64,000 nucleotides of DNA, taken from Natronincola peptidivorans (GTDB lineage Bacteria; Bacillota; Clostridia; Peptostreptococcales; Natronincolaceae). The notes under the pieces were generated by a model, which had not been told where the DNA came from, ran no database searches, and worked only from the letters and a program-made list of their open reading frames with translations. The stretch is taken from the NCBI RefSeq assembly GCF_900111615.1, contig NZ_FOHU01000002.1:62001-126000 (forward strand), written 5' to 3'. The position numbers and the translations under genes were made by a program. Shown in pieces: positions 54,794 through 64,000 of the stretch (within the stretch, counting starts at the first letter, position 1; every line of letters begins with the position of its first letter).

Positions 54794-54821
54794 TAAAGTT
54801 TTACCGGGATGCAGCCGATAG
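54794..54821 (+). promoter_or_regulatory. sigma-D (sigma-28) flagellar promoter
   Basis: TAAA (54794-54797), 16 bases, GCCGATAG (54814-54821). This fits the motility sigma consensus TAAA-N15/16-GCCGATAW closely; 44 bases before the first rod gene. Confidence 0.8.
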
Positions 54822-54864
54822 ATATAATGAAAGTGTGCAACCTTACAAATGGGGTGAAAAGAAT

Positions 54865-55953
54865 ATGTTAAGAGGACTTTATACAGCTACCTCAGCTATG
54901 CAGACCAGTCAAAAAAAGCTGGATGTATCATCAAACAATATAGCCAATGTAAATACAACTGGATTTAAAAAGGATGTATTGGTGGCGGAGGCATTTCCAG
55001 AGGTGCTGATTAAAAAAATAAATGGACAGCAGCAGTCCCAGCCTTATAGCAGAAATCTAGTGGTGGAGGTAGAAAGAGATGGAGAAGCCTACAGGCTTTC
55101 TACAGAAGGCGGTTACTTTACTGCAGAGGGCGCTCTAGGAAAAAGCCACAGCTCTTTTACCAACTTTGCTGTAGATGAAGAGGGCTATCTTAAAACCTTT
55201 TACAGAGATGTCAATGGAATGATTGACACATCAGAAGGTAACTATATTTTAGATAACACTGGCAATAGAATACAGGTAGAAAACAATAATATAGAGATCA
55301 ATGAAAGAGGACAAGTGATTGCCAACGGACAAGTGGCAGCCAACTTAATCTCTAGACCAGGAGCTAATACCATTGGAACCCTCAATAGTGGTTTACGATT
55401 AGAAAAGGTACAAACCTATTTTAACCAAGGGACCCTAGAAGAAACTACAAATCCACTGGATTTAGCCATAGAAGGAAACGGATTTTTTAGAGTAAGTACA
55501 CCTATGGGAGATATGTATACAAGAAACGGCAATTTTTCTTTAAACAATAACGGAGAAATTGTTACCAAGGAAGGATACTTCTTAATAGGACAATTTGGCT
55601 CTATTCTTTTGGAGGAAGATTTTCAGATAGAGGATTTTCGCATCGCAGAAGATGGTGCAGTGATAGTAAACAACCAATTGGTTGATCAAATCCAAATGGT
55701 GGATATACAGAATGTACATGAACTTAGAAAATATGGTGCAGGATATTATGAAACAGTAGAGGGAGCAGAGCTTCAGATAGAAGATTTTCAAGGCAAAATA
55801 CTACAAGGATTTTTAGAAGGCTCCAATATCAATCCTATACAGGAAATGGTAAACATGGTTAGCGTTTTGAGGGCTTATGAATCCAATCAGAAAGTAGTGC
55901 AAGCATATGATGAGATTCTTCAGAAAGCAGTTAATGATATTGGTAAAGTATAA
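54865..55953 (+). CDS. flhO: flagellar hook-basal body rod protein (FlhO/FlgF-like)
   Basis: A 362-residue rod protein with the N-terminal flagellar motif (LYTATSAMQTSQKKLDVSSNNIANVNTTGFKKD), the middle LEETTNPLDLAIEGNGFFRVSTPMGDMYTRNGNFSL and the C-terminal NPIQEMVNMVSVLRAYESNQKVVQAYDEIL. About 90 extra residues after position 60 make it longer than FlgG. ATG 54865 follows GGGGTGA; the open frame begins 30 bases earlier without a ribosome site. Counterpart of FlhO in Bacillus. Confidence 0.9.
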   Translation: MLRGLYTATSAMQTSQKKLDVSSNNIANVNTTGFKKDVLVAEAFPEVLIKKINGQQQSQPYSRNLVVEVERDGEAYRLSTEGGYFTAEGALGKSHSSFTNFAVDEEGYLKTFYRDVNGMIDTSEGNYILDNTGNRIQVENNNIEINERGQVIANGQVAANLISRPGANTIGTLNSGLRLEKVQTYFNQGTLEETTNPLDLAIEGNGFFRVSTPMGDMYTRNGNFSLNNNGEIVTKEGYFLIGQFGSILLEEDFQIEDFRIAEDGAVIVNNQLVDQIQMVDIQNVHELRKYGAGYYETVEGAELQIEDFQGKILQGFLEGSNINPIQEMVNMVSVLRAYESNQKVVQAYDEILQKAVNDIGKV

Positions 55954-56001
55954 TAAGGGTTTATAATTCAGGAAATATACATAATTAGGAGGGGATTTTC
56001 C

Positions 56002-56796
56002 ATGCGTGCTTTATGGACAGCGGCTTCTGGTATGAAGTCACAGCAGTTGAATCTTGATACCATTTCAAACAATCTAGCAAATGTAAATACCACAGGCTAT
56101 AAAAGACAAAAGGTAGAATTTAAGGATTTATTATATACCACCATGAGGAAAACTGATCTAAATGATGGAATCGGTAGTCCTGTAAACCTACAGGTAGGTC
56201 ATGGGGTGATGCCTATGGCAACATCAAGGATTTTTACCAACGGCAACCTAGAGCATACAGAAAATCCTCTTGATGTAGCTATAGAAGGAGAAGGCTTCTT
56301 TGTAGTGGAGACCCCCACAGGAGAGTTTTTATATACGAGAGATGGAAACTTTAAGCTTAGTGTGGATATGGACGAAATGCGATTGGTTACCGCTGATGGC
56401 TATACCATTCTTTCTGATTTTGATGATGAAATCGTATTTATGGAGGGAATGCAAAACATCAATATATCCGAGATGGGGATTGTGACAGCTGAGAATGAAG
56501 ATGGTGAAATAGAAGAGATAGGAGCCATCAAACTGGTGAAATTTATTAACCCAGAAGGCTTAGAGTCCATAGGGAAAAACCTATATAGAGCGACGGTTGC
56601 TTCTGGAGAAGAGATTCCTATGGAGGATGAAAATCGAACCAGTACCCTTAGACAAGGATACCTGGAAACCTCCAATGTACAGATTATTGATGAAATGGTG
56701 AGAATGATTACAGCTCAAAGAGCCTATGAAATAAATTCAAAAACCATACAAACAGCAGATGATATGCTGGGCATGGCTAACAACTTAAAGAGATAA
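56002..56796 (+). CDS. flgG: flagellar distal rod protein (FlgG/FlhP-like)
   Basis: A 264-residue protein with MRALWTAASGMKSQQLNLDTISNNLANVNTTGYKRQ, the internal ENPLDVAIEGEGFFVVETPTGEFLYTRDGNFKL and the C-terminal TSNVQIIDEMVRMITAQRAYEINSKTIQTADDML, all standard for FlgG. It forms part of the flagellar rod outside the membrane. ATG after TAGGAGGGG. Confidence 0.94.
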   Translation: MRALWTAASGMKSQQLNLDTISNNLANVNTTGYKRQKVEFKDLLYTTMRKTDLNDGIGSPVNLQVGHGVMPMATSRIFTNGNLEHTENPLDVAIEGEGFFVVETPTGEFLYTRDGNFKLSVDMDEMRLVTADGYTILSDFDDEIVFMEGMQNINISEMGIVTAENEDGEIEEIGAIKLVKFINPEGLESIGKNLYRATVASGEEIPMEDENRTSTLRQGYLETSNVQIIDEMVRMITAQRAYEINSKTIQTADDMLGMANNLKR

Positions 56797-56808
56797 TAGA
56801 TAAGAGCA

Positions 56809-56960
56809 ATGAAAAATGAAAAATGTAAAATGCAAAATGCAAAATGAAAAATGCAAAATGAAGGTCAAAAAAGCTATGTAAAATCCAATCAAAGTCAGAA
56901 TCGATGGTTTAAAAATTTCTAGGTTGAAATTTTACATTTTTCATTCTAAACTTTTAATTT
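56809..56960. repeat. intergenic inverted-repeat element between flagellar rod genes
   Basis: Long A-rich arm (repeated AAATGAAAAATG, AAATGCAAAATG, ending AAGGTCAAAA) and T-rich arm (GGTTGAAATTTTACATTTTT). It shares AATGAAGGTCAAAA and the ATTTTACATTTT arm with the element in the atp operon, but lacks a terminal GC hairpin. Confidence 0.65.
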
Positions 56961-56982
56961 CAATAGAGGTTGGTGTAGTGAG

Positions 56983-57306
56983 ATGAAAATAAATGATGCA
57001 ATGCTGCATTTAAATAATTCAAGTAAAATCGGTAATACTATAGAAAATACAAAGACTCCAGAGGACCCAGAAAAACTAATGGAGGTATGTAGAGAATTTG
57101 AATCTTTGTTTTTAGATATGATGCTAAAACAAATGAGAAAAACAGTTCCAGACGGCGGTCTGGTAGAAAAAAGCTTTGCCCGTGAAATGTACGAATCAAT
57201 GCAGGATGAAGAAATAGCAAAGGATATGGCAAAAGGTGGAGGAATAGGTCTTGCTCAAGAGCTATATAATCAGCTATCAAGAACCACCAGAAATCCTGTA
57301 AAGTAA
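56983..57306 (+). CDS. FlgJ-type rod-binding protein
   Basis: A 107-residue protein equal to the N-terminal rod-binding domain of FlgJ ([67 protein letters not shown]), without the muramidase domain, as usual in Gram-positive bacteria. It probably caps rod assembly. ATG after a weak site (GTAGTGAG). It is separated from the rod genes by the repeat element, but is likely in one transcript with them. Confidence 0.9.
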   Translation: MKINDAMLHLNNSSKIGNTIENTKTPEDPEKLMEVCREFESLFLDMMLKQMRKTVPDGGLVEKSFAREMYESMQDEEIAKDMAKGGGIGLAQELYNQLSRTTRNPVK

Positions 57307-57320
57307 AGAAAGGAGACCTA

Positions 57321-57755
57321 ATGGAATTAGATATAAAAGAAATACAAAAATTAATTCCTCATCGCTATCCATTTTTATTGGTAGACAAAATCATAGAAAT
57401 GGAGCCAGGTAAATCAGCCATAGGCATTAAAAATGTTACCATAAACGAACCATTTTTTCAGGGGCACTTTCCAGAGGTACCCCTTATGCCAGGAGTGTTG
57501 ATGGTCGAAGCCCTAGCTCAGGTGGCAGGGATAGCCTGCTCCAGCATGGAAGAAAACAAAGGAAAGCTAGGAGTTTTTACAGGGATCGACAGTTGCAAGT
57601 TTAGAAGACAGGTGGTACCAGGGGATGTATTGAGGCTAGAGATTCTTATTACAGCCTTTAGGAGAGGTATTGTAAAGGCAGAAGGAAAAGCATACGTAGG
57701 TGACGAACTGGCCTGCTCTGCCAACATAACCTTTGCCATGATTGATAAGGAATAA
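57321..57755 (+). CDS. fabZ: 3-hydroxyacyl-ACP dehydratase
   Basis: A 144-residue hotdog-fold enzyme of fatty acid elongation with [13 protein letters not shown], the catalytic histidine in [26 protein letters not shown] and the glutamate in the same helix. ATG 14 bases after the previous stop, preceded by AAAGGAGA. Same neighbourhood as ywpB/fabZ in Bacillus. Confidence 0.97.
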   Translation: MELDIKEIQKLIPHRYPFLLVDKIIEMEPGKSAIGIKNVTINEPFFQGHFPEVPLMPGVLMVEALAQVAGIACSSMEENKGKLGVFTGIDSCKFRRQVVPGDVLRLEILITAFRRGIVKAEGKAYVGDELACSANITFAMIDKE

Positions 57756-57772
57756 TAAATAGTAAATAAGAT

Positions 57773-57803
57773 AAAATCAGTAGAAGATCCTACTGATTTT
57801 TTT
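57773..57803 (+). terminator. terminator after fabZ
   Basis: AAAATCAGTAG pairs with CTACTGATTTT followed by Ts. Confidence 0.9.
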
Positions 57804-57917
57804 ATGCAGATAAATACAAAATATTACATATTTGGAGGATTTTATTGAGAAAGGGAGAATAGTTATGAAAAAGCGCTAACCAAACTATTATTAGGTTGGC
57901 TAAGGGAGGTTTAATTT

Positions 57918-59399
57918 GTGAGTAAAGGAAGAAAGCACTTGGTTAAGACATGGATATTCTTTCTTGTTATAAGCATGATTGTTAGCTCTATAAGCTTTCA
58001 GTATTCTTTTGCTGCAACCAGCATATCGGTTCAGGAGGCTATAAATCATAATGCCGGTGCTGTGGTAACAGTAAGGGGATATATTGTGGGTGCAATGCAA
58101 CATTCTCTAGACCTTACAAAGGGGCCGATCCTCATTACGAAGGGAGGGGATTTTACACAAGAGAATATAGTGCTAGTGGACAATCTGAATGAAATAGAGG
58201 ATGGCAAACTATTTCCAGTAAGATTTGTTGATACTTATAAAGAGGTTAAAGAAGCCTTAAATCTAGCGACGAATCCTGAAAACTTTGGAAGACAGGTGGA
58301 GGTTACTGGTACATTAAACAATCCATTTTTTATGCCAGGGCTGATAAGAGCATCTAGCTATAGCTGGATACCTTTAACCATCCAGCACACACCGCCGGAG
58401 GAGACCGCTGTATTTCAAAAGGCTATCAAACTGCAAATAACAACAACTGGAGGCAATGGTACAGTGACGGCTGCAGTCTACTATAAGTATGACGAGGAAG
58501 CCTCCTTTAGAATAGCTAGTTTCCTAGAAGGTGAGGCTGTGATCCCTGCTGAGGAAGTTCTGCAAAACATTCAGTACTATATCATGGCGGAGGACCAGGA
58601 TGAAGTGGTAAGGGTACCAGTGGCAGAGGAAGGTACCTATAGAATCGAAGTTCTTCCAGCGGAGCCCCAGCAGCCAGATTCTGACGAAGGAGGAACAAAT
58701 AATGGGGATTCTCATCAAGAACCACCTAATGGAGAAGGACCTAATGAAGGAGAGTCTGGAGAAAGAGAAGATGATGATGCAAATCAAAAGAACGGAGAAA
58801 AAGAGAAAGAAGATAATCTAGAGGATGATACAGCAGAGGAAAAGGAAGAGGGAAAAAAGAGCAGTAGAAATACGAATACAAGTGATGGGCAACAGAAACC
58901 CATGAGCACAGAAGAAGTAGTTGAGATGGCTTTGGGGACAGAATTAGTGGAAATATCCCAGGAGAATGATGTAATAGCATTTATAGATATAGAAAACCAC
59001 TGGGCACAGGAATACATAAATGCCTTAGCTGAACTAGGTATTGTCAGAGGCTATAAAGATGGCAGCTTTAAACCTGATCATCCTATTACCTATGGAGAGT
59101 TTATTACAATGCTGATGAAGGCTTTAGATTTGTCAGTTGAAGTCAAAGGGGATGCAAAAGAAACATTGAAGCATTGGGCAGAAAAATATATAGCTGTGGC
59201 TGCAACAGAGGGGATAATACCTGACTATGATACAGCATTAGCTGCTGCCGATGAAATGATAATAGAAGTAGAAATGATAGGAATTCTAAATAAAGTAAAG
59301 GAGGATAGCACCTTTCAATATAGTACGATTACTGAAAATCACATAATTACCAGAGCTGAAGCGGCTATGATATTGATAGGCTATCTAGATATTTTCTAA
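57918..59399 (+). CDS. secreted SLH-domain surface protein with OB-like DUF6359 domain
   Basis: A 493-residue protein: signal peptide (about 1-33, cut after SFAA), a DUF6359/OB-like domain (SVQEAINHNAGAVVTVRGYIVG to about 150), an Ig-like domain (about 155-245, ending IQYYIMAEDQDEV), a low-complexity acidic linker (about 250-345), and S-layer homology repeats (FIDIENHWAQEYINALAELGIVRGYKDGSFKPDHPITYGEF onward) that bind the cell wall. The first two domains recur in the large gene downstream. GTG after AAGGGAGG. A hairpin-capable leader precedes it. Confidence 0.88.
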   Translation: MSKGRKHLVKTWIFFLVISMIVSSISFQYSFAATSISVQEAINHNAGAVVTVRGYIVGAMQHSLDLTKGPILITKGGDFTQENIVLVDNLNEIEDGKLFPVRFVDTYKEVKEALNLATNPENFGRQVEVTGTLNNPFFMPGLIRASSYSWIPLTIQHTPPEETAVFQKAIKLQITTTGGNGTVTAAVYYKYDEEASFRIASFLEGEAVIPAEEVLQNIQYYIMAEDQDEVVRVPVAEEGTYRIEVLPAEPQQPDSDEGGTNNGDSHQEPPNGEGPNEGESGEREDDDANQKNGEKEKEDNLEDDTAEEKEEGKKSSRNTNTSDGQQKPMSTEEVVEMALGTELVEISQENDVIAFIDIENHWAQEYINALAELGIVRGYKDGSFKPDHPITYGEFITMLMKALDLSVEVKGDAKETLKHWAEKYIAVAATEGIIPDYDTALAAADEMIIEVEMIGILNKVKEDSTFQYSTITENHIITRAEAAMILIGYLDIF

Positions 59400-59431
59400 T
59401 TCTAAGAGAAATAAAAAATCAAAGGAATATT

Positions 59432-59467
59432 AAAAAAGTCAGAGCAAAAGCTTTGGCTTTTTATTTT
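59432..59467 (+). terminator. terminator after the SLH protein gene
   Basis: AAAAAGTCAGAGC pairs with GCTTTGGCTTTTT (with mismatches), then a T-rich run. Confidence 0.7.
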
Positions 59468-59613
59468 TAGCACCTATTCACAAAATCAACAATATTATGA
59501 GGAAAATTTGACAAAATTTCACCTATTCTTTCAAATATAGCTATGGAAAAAGATGTATATATAGTATAAAATATAAATAATTATAAGCAAGTGTTGGCAA
59601 AGAAGAGGTGATT

Positions 59614-60051
59614 ATGAAGAAGAAGAGAGGTAAAAACATGATAAACTTTAAACAAAAACTAGACAAGCTAGATATCTATGCAGAAATCCTATCAGTTGCA
59701 GCCACAACAGAAAAAATCGTTTTTATAAAAAGTCCATTGATCTATGGAGGAGCAGAACGATACATCATCCTAGGATACAAGCTTATTCTTGAAGCATCAA
59801 AAGAAATGCTTGAACATTACGACTTTTCTAACTCCAATGAACCAGAAGCAATAGTAAAAATACTAGGAACAAACAGAGTATATCCACCATGGCTCACGAA
59901 AAGCTTAGCTAAAAACATAAACTATGGTATTTTAAAAAACAATGAAGATTTACTGCTGCAGATGGATAAGGAAAAGCTTTATTATTTATTAGATGAATTT
60001 ATTAAGGATTTTAGGCATTATAGGAAGTTTGTACTGGAATACGTTATATGA
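59614..60051 (+). CDS. HepT-like (DUF86) small helical protein, catalytic motif absent
   Basis: A 145-residue, mostly helical protein. Its layout resembles HepT-like proteins (a helix with an ERYIILGYKLILEAS core, then PPWLTKSLAKNINYGIL, then YYLLDEFIKDFRHYRKFVLEYV), but the ribonuclease motif R-x4-6-H expected after the middle helices is missing. No nucleotidyltransferase partner (MntA) is next to it, so it is not a complete toxin/antitoxin pair. Family call is tentative. ATG 59614 is used because of AGAGGTGATT; a second ATG at 59638 also has AGAGAGG upstream. Confidence 0.55.
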   Translation: MKKKRGKNMINFKQKLDKLDIYAEILSVAATTEKIVFIKSPLIYGGAERYIILGYKLILEASKEMLEHYDFSNSNEPEAIVKILGTNRVYPPWLTKSLAKNINYGILKNNEDLLLQMDKEKLYYLLDEFIKDFRHYRKFVLEYVI

Positions 60052-60203
60052 CAGGAATTGTTGTATGGGTATTCCTTTAAATGACTTTATTGAAATAATA
60101 CTTAAGGATGGTGATGGATGGTCAAAAAGCAAATAGGGAGCAGCGAGAGAATTTGGAGCACAAGGAGAACTAGAAGAAATGTAAGAGAAAAGGGGGTATT
60201 GTT

Positions 60204-63200
60204 TTGCAGGAAAAGATACGTAGAGCTTTTAGCTTAGTATTAGTTTTGTCGTTAGTATTGACAAGCATAGCTGGATTCACACCACCGGCATTTGCTCAAT
60301 CTCAGCAGACTTTTGTGGAGACTTTTGATAATCATAATTTAAGTGGAAATCAATATACTGAAGGCAGTTTTGAAGGAAACAATGGAATAAAATGGAATCA
60401 CACCCATGTTACAGGAGAACAATCTTATCCTATAGATGGGAAAGGCATTTTGTTAAGGCGCTCAGGAGACAATAGCAAAATCGTTTCTGATACTATTACA
60501 GGAGGAATAGGCAGCTTTTCTGTACAAATGAGGAAAGCATTTACAGGAACCGGAGATAGACAAATAGAACTTTTCATCAATGGACAATCTAAGGGGAAAT
60601 CTATTACCTTTGGGTCATCTAGTGGAGAAGATGATACTGTACATACTTTTTCGGTTAAGGATATTAATGTAGAGGGAAATATTATAATTGAAATACGGCA
60701 TATTACTGGAGGGAGTCAAAATAGACAGTTAGTCATCGACAACATCACCTGGACTTCCTATTCATCTGGAGGACCTCAGGACCCAGAACCACAACCACTC
60801 GCAATAAATCATACTCCTACTACATCTACTACAATCGAGGCAGGTGACCCTATAAACATCAGCTTTACGACAGCAAACAATGAAGGAACAGTAACATCGA
60901 TAGTCTACTATAAACAACACAGCACATCTTCATTCACATCTATCACGCCATCGCTTTCTGGAGACACCTACACAGCAACCATACCAGCAAATAAAGTTAC
61001 AGAGGATATTCAATATTACATAGAAGCAGCAGACAGTAATACTACAGCTAGACATCCTGAAAGTGGAGTACATACAGTTACTGTAGTAGAGCCCCAGGAA
61101 CCACCAGATGATGATGAACCAGACACTGTTTTAACTGTAGCGCAGGGTAAACTGAAAAACCATGGCACTGAGGTTATAGTAGAAGCCTATATACTAGAAG
61201 GTTTTAATCAGAATCATGGATTAACTATTAGTGATACCATGGACAATCCGTCAGATAATCAAAAACTGGTTGTAAGAATGAATACCGCTGATCAAAAATC
61301 TACTTTTAGTCCTGTAAATAATTCTAATGCTATAGGGAAAAGAGTGGTTATTACTGGGACAAGAGGTTTGTATAGCAATCAAGAAAGCATTGGAAGTACT
61401 ACTAACACCAATATAAGCATTCAATGGGCAGAAACCCAAGAAACAAAAACAGCCAATGTTACAGCTAACCCACCAGCAGGAGCAGTAGAAGAAGATACAG
61501 AAGTGACCTTATCAACTATCACAGAGGATGCAGAGATTTATTATACAATAGATGGATCTGACCCAGATCAAAACAGTACCAAATATGAAGCACCTATTAG
61601 TATAGCTGAAGCAACCACCATCAAAGCGATCGCCTACAAGGATGGATTAGACCCAAGTGATATTAGCACCTTTGAATATACTATATTTATCCCAGGGGAA
61701 GCTATATCTATAGCGGAGGCTAGAGCATTAGACTCTGGAGAACCAGCAACAGTAGAAGGTGTTATTACCGGTATCTTAGGTAATGGACAAAATATCTTCT
61801 ACCAGGATGAAACAGCAGGATTGGTAGCAAGATTAAGCAGCAGTAGTTTTAGCAATGGTTGGGAGATTGGTGACAAGATAAAAGTTACAGGTACTATGGG
61901 AGCCTATGCTAATCTAGTGCAGGTTAATGTTCGATCTCAAGATGACATCCTAGATTTACAAAAAAATGTAGGAATACCTCAACATAGAGAAGTAACTATA
62001 GACCAAGTAGATAAAAGCCTTCAGGGACAGCTGTTAAGAGTAGAAAACTTAATACTTACTTCCGGTGGAGAAAGTGGAAGCTACAGTGTAACTGCTGAAG
62101 ACACACAAGGTAGAAGTATTATTCTGAGGGTAGAAAACACAGTAGAAGCAGCTTTCTTTGAAGCCGGAAAAATGGTTACCGTTACAGCGCCTTTAGGACA
62201 ATTTAATAACGATTATCAGCTTATGATAAGAGGAACTGTGGATTTGCAGGAAATTGATCCATCTACTTTTGTACAACCAGTAATTGCAAATCCATCATCT
62301 GGAATAATAGAAGAAGGTACAGAGATTGTACTAACTACTGACACGGAAGGAGCAGCAATCTATTATACACTAGATGGAAGTAATCCAAATACAAATAGTA
62401 CAGAATACACAAATCCAATAGTTATTGAAGAAAATACCACCATCAAAGCAATAGCAGTTAAAGAAGGAATGGAGAACAGTCAAGTTAGAACCTTTACTTA
62501 TACTATTGATGAAGGGCCACTAACGATTTCTCAAGTAAAGCGATTACCACTAGAAACAAGTGCTACTATAAAAGGCTTAGTAACAGCCATCCATGGCAGC
62601 AACGAAGCTTATATTCAAGACGAAAACACAGGAATACAATTATTTATTTTTAATATTGAAGATAAAATAGAGGTTGGAGATTTTATTGAAGTAATCGGAA
62701 TCTTAGGAGAATATAATGGTGAACTTCAATTCAGACCTTCTAATCTAGAAAATATTGAAATCAAGTCCTCAGATAACACTTTACCTGAGGCAGTAAAAGT
62801 GACATTAAAGGATGTAGGCCATACCCAAAATGCTATTAGTGTAAGTCAAGCCCTAGATAACTATGCAGGTAACGACAGAACCACTACAGTAAGAGGCATA
62901 ATTACAGATGTTTTACCAAACAATGAATTTGCTATGCAGATAGCAGATAGAGCAAATCCTGGCAAAACCATTGATGTAGCATTACCAGCAGGATACCGTA
63001 CAGAGTTTAATCCCCATCATAACCCTGATGCAGTAGGGAGAATGGTACTGGTAACGGGACAAGAAAAAAATTATCTTAGCAAGCCAGCCATAAGGCATGT
63101 AACGGGCTGGGATAATGTTAATGAAACGGTGATAAACACTCCATACTATGTCAGCTATGATGTAGAGGGCATGCCTGTAAATACAAAGCTCCCCTTTGAA

Positions 63201-64000
63201 GTAACTGGAAAAGACAACTTTGGGTTTACAGCAAAGGACGCTGAAGGGATAGTATATATCTATACTGCTAGAGCGACTAATTTTGAATTAGATGAGATTA
63301 AGGTAGGAGATTGGTATACTGTAACAGGTATAGCTGCCTATCATAATCGATCTCAAATAAAATTAATTGATGGAGAGTATTTAGCCTTTGCTGTTCCTCC
63401 AGGACAGCAGGATCCAAGACTGCCGTTGGTTTTAGATACAAGACCGGCAGATTTCACCACTATCTTTGATACAAAGCCTTTAATTTCTGCTAGGATAGAG
63501 GAGGCAGAAATAAATCCTGCCGCTATCGATTATGATAATATAAAACTATTTATAAATGGTGTAGAAGTAATGCCTCAAATAGATAGTGTAAATGATCTTG
63601 TATCTTATCAAGTAGTTGAACCATTAGCTTATGGAGATCATGGTGTCACCATTCATGTCCCAGATATAACAGGCAAGAAAAAGATGCTTAGCTGGAAGTT
63701 TACCATCGTCAACAGGGATACTCAATATAACTTCTATTTTGGTGTTCCTCACGCTCATACTGCCTATTCCGATGGAGCAGGGACACCTGCTCAGGCTTTT
63801 GAGCACGCAAGAAATACTGGATTAGACTATCTTATTATTACAGATCACTCTAACTGGCTTGATGGTGTAAACAACGGAAGATTTGAATTTGATGCTGGTA
63901 GCAATGAATTCGTAGAAAAAGTGAATCCTACTACAGGAGAAGCATCACAATGGTGGAAGACAAGATTAGAAGCAGAAGCAATAAACCAAAAATATGATGA
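60204..64000 (+). CDS. large secreted multi-domain protein with C-terminal PHP-like domain, partial
   Basis: About 1265 residues are visible; the gene runs past the right edge. Order: signal peptide (AFSLVLVLSLVLTSIAGFTPPAFAQ), a beta-rich N-terminal domain, an Ig-like domain (about 200-300, ending IQYYIEAADS), OB-fold domains of the kind found in extracellular nucleases, two chitobiase-C-terminal-like repeats (EIYYTIDGSDPDQNSTKYEAPI; AIYYTLDGSNPNTNSTEY), more OB-like domains, and near the end a PHP-type metal site (PHAHTAYSDG, IITDHSNW). It probably processes nucleotides or phosphoesters outside the cell. TTG start seven bases after AGGGGG. Confidence 0.85.
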   Translation, partial: MQEKIRRAFSLVLVLSLVLTSIAGFTPPAFAQSQQTFVETFDNHNLSGNQYTEGSFEGNNGIKWNHTHVTGEQSYPIDGKGILLRRSGDNSKIVSDTITGGIGSFSVQMRKAFTGTGDRQIELFINGQSKGKSITFGSSSGEDDTVHTFSVKDINVEGNIIIEIRHITGGSQNRQLVIDNITWTSYSSGGPQDPEPQPLAINHTPTTSTTIEAGDPINISFTTANNEGTVTSIVYYKQHSTSSFTSITPSLSGDTYTATIPANKVTEDIQYYIEAADSNTTARHPESGVHTVTVVEPQEPPDDDEPDTVLTVAQGKLKNHGTEVIVEAYILEGFNQNHGLTISDTMDNPSDNQKLVVRMNTADQKSTFSPVNNSNAIGKRVVITGTRGLYSNQESIGSTTNTNISIQWAETQETKTANVTANPPAGAVEEDTEVTLSTITEDAEIYYTIDGSDPDQNSTKYEAPISIAEATTIKAIAYKDGLDPSDISTFEYTIFIPGEAISIAEARALDSGEPATVEGVITGILGNGQNIFYQDETAGLVARLSSSSFSNGWEIGDKIKVTGTMGAYANLVQVNVRSQDDILDLQKNVGIPQHREVTIDQVDKSLQGQLLRVENLILTSGGESGSYSVTAEDTQGRSIILRVENTVEAAFFEAGKMVTVTAPLGQFNNDYQLMIRGTVDLQEIDPSTFVQPVIANPSSGIIEEGTEIVLTTDTEGAAIYYTLDGSNPNTNSTEYTNPIVIEENTTIKAIAVKEGMENSQVRTFTYTIDEGPLTISQVKRLPLETSATIKGLVTAIHGSNEAYIQDENTGIQLFIFNIEDKIEVGDFIEVIGILGEYNGELQFRPSNLENIEIKSSDNTLPEAVKVTLKDVGHTQNAISVSQALDNYAGNDRTTTVRGIITDVLPNNEFAMQIADRANPGKTIDVALPAGYRTEFNPHHNPDAVGRMVLVTGQEKNYLSKPAIRHVTGWDNVNETVINTPYYVSYDVEGMPVNTKLPFEVTGKDNFGFTAKDAEGIVYIYTARATNFELDEIKVGDWYTVTGIAAYHNRSQIKLIDGEYLAFAVPPGQQDPRLPLVLDTRPADFTTIFDTKPLISARIEEAEINPAAIDYDNIKLFINGVEVMPQIDSVNDLVSYQVVEPLAYGDHGVTIHVPDITGKKKMLSWKFTIVNRDTQYNFYFGVPHAHTAYSDGAGTPAQAFEHARNTGLDYLIITDHSNWLDGVNNGRFEFDAGSNEFVEKVNPTTGEASQWWKTRLEAEAINQKYD

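Noticed and set aside
59508-59575. TTGACA before the HepT-like gene
   Set aside because: The -35 box is perfect but no -10 box lies at 16-18 bases, so it is not called a promoter.
59614-60051. HepT/MntA toxin-antitoxin system
   Set aside because: No MntA nucleotidyltransferase gene is adjacent and the HepT catalytic motif is missing.
60066-60137. Small open frame (MGIPLNDFIEIILKDGDGWSKSK)
   Set aside because: It has 23 codons, a weak ribosome site and no recognisable relatives; coding potential is not supported.

Overview
The window looks like a low-GC, Gram-positive, spore-forming, flagellated anaerobe of the Clostridia. Gene order and protein character resemble Alkaliphilus/Natronincola-type bacteria; this is inferred from synteny and protein character, not from a database search. 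The evidence is sporulation genes (spoIID, spoIIQ, spoIIID), flagellar rod genes behind a sigma-D type promoter, S-layer proteins, strong AGGAGG ribosome sites with frequent GTG/TTG starts, and a sodium-type F1Fo ATP synthase. No rRNA, tRNA, CRISPR array, prophage or transposase gene was seen.

Layout. 1-1633: a small XRE regulator with a partial membrane protein (minus strand) and a ZIP metal transporter. 1707-7744: a conserved housekeeping block (FHA protein, FtsW-family protein, class B PBP, tsaC, ywlE, rpiB, upp). 7827-27108: an accessory amino-acid/imide catabolism block. It holds a sodium symporter with a small partner protein, an NtrB/NtrC-type pair, a 5-oxoprolinase operon (pxpA, NRAMP-family transporter, pxpB, pxpC) behind a near-perfect sigma-54 promoter, an NhaC antiporter, an M20 amidase/peptidase, two paralogous amidohydrolases, a SARP-type regulator, a minus-strand XRE regulator fused to a cobalamin-sensor module, and a zinc-binding-domain chemoreceptor. 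27569-29111: dCMP deaminase and a WecA/TagO-like transferase. 29236-37392: a second accessory block (DUF3870-like protein, class III aminotransferase, beta-keto acid cleavage enzyme, then a TetR regulator with an ABC exporter and membrane-fusion protein). 37705-46841: wecB and the atp operon. 47020-57755: a conserved sporulation, cell-wall and flagellar neighbourhood (ywmB, murA, spoIID, spoIIQ, spoIIID, mbl, two flagellar rod genes, flgJ-type gene, fabZ), in the same order as in Bacillus subtilis. 57918-64000: secreted/surface proteins, the last running off the window.

How it fits together. In many Firmicutes upp, dCMP deaminase, wecA/tagO, wecB and atp lie close together, so the two catabolic blocks look like insertions into that backbone. 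In the first block the symporter, sensor kinase and sigma-54 activator probably sense and import a substrate and switch on the pxp operon. The main points for a second look are: the Wx9EH cobalamin-sensor regulator and a palindrome it may share with two other operons; the ATP synthase rotor with a fused two-hairpin c subunit that lost one ion-binding glutamate beside a normal c subunit; a protein arginine phosphatase interrupted by a coiled coil; and a dispersed family of intergenic inverted repeats, three of which end in a covarying hairpin right before a ribosome binding site.
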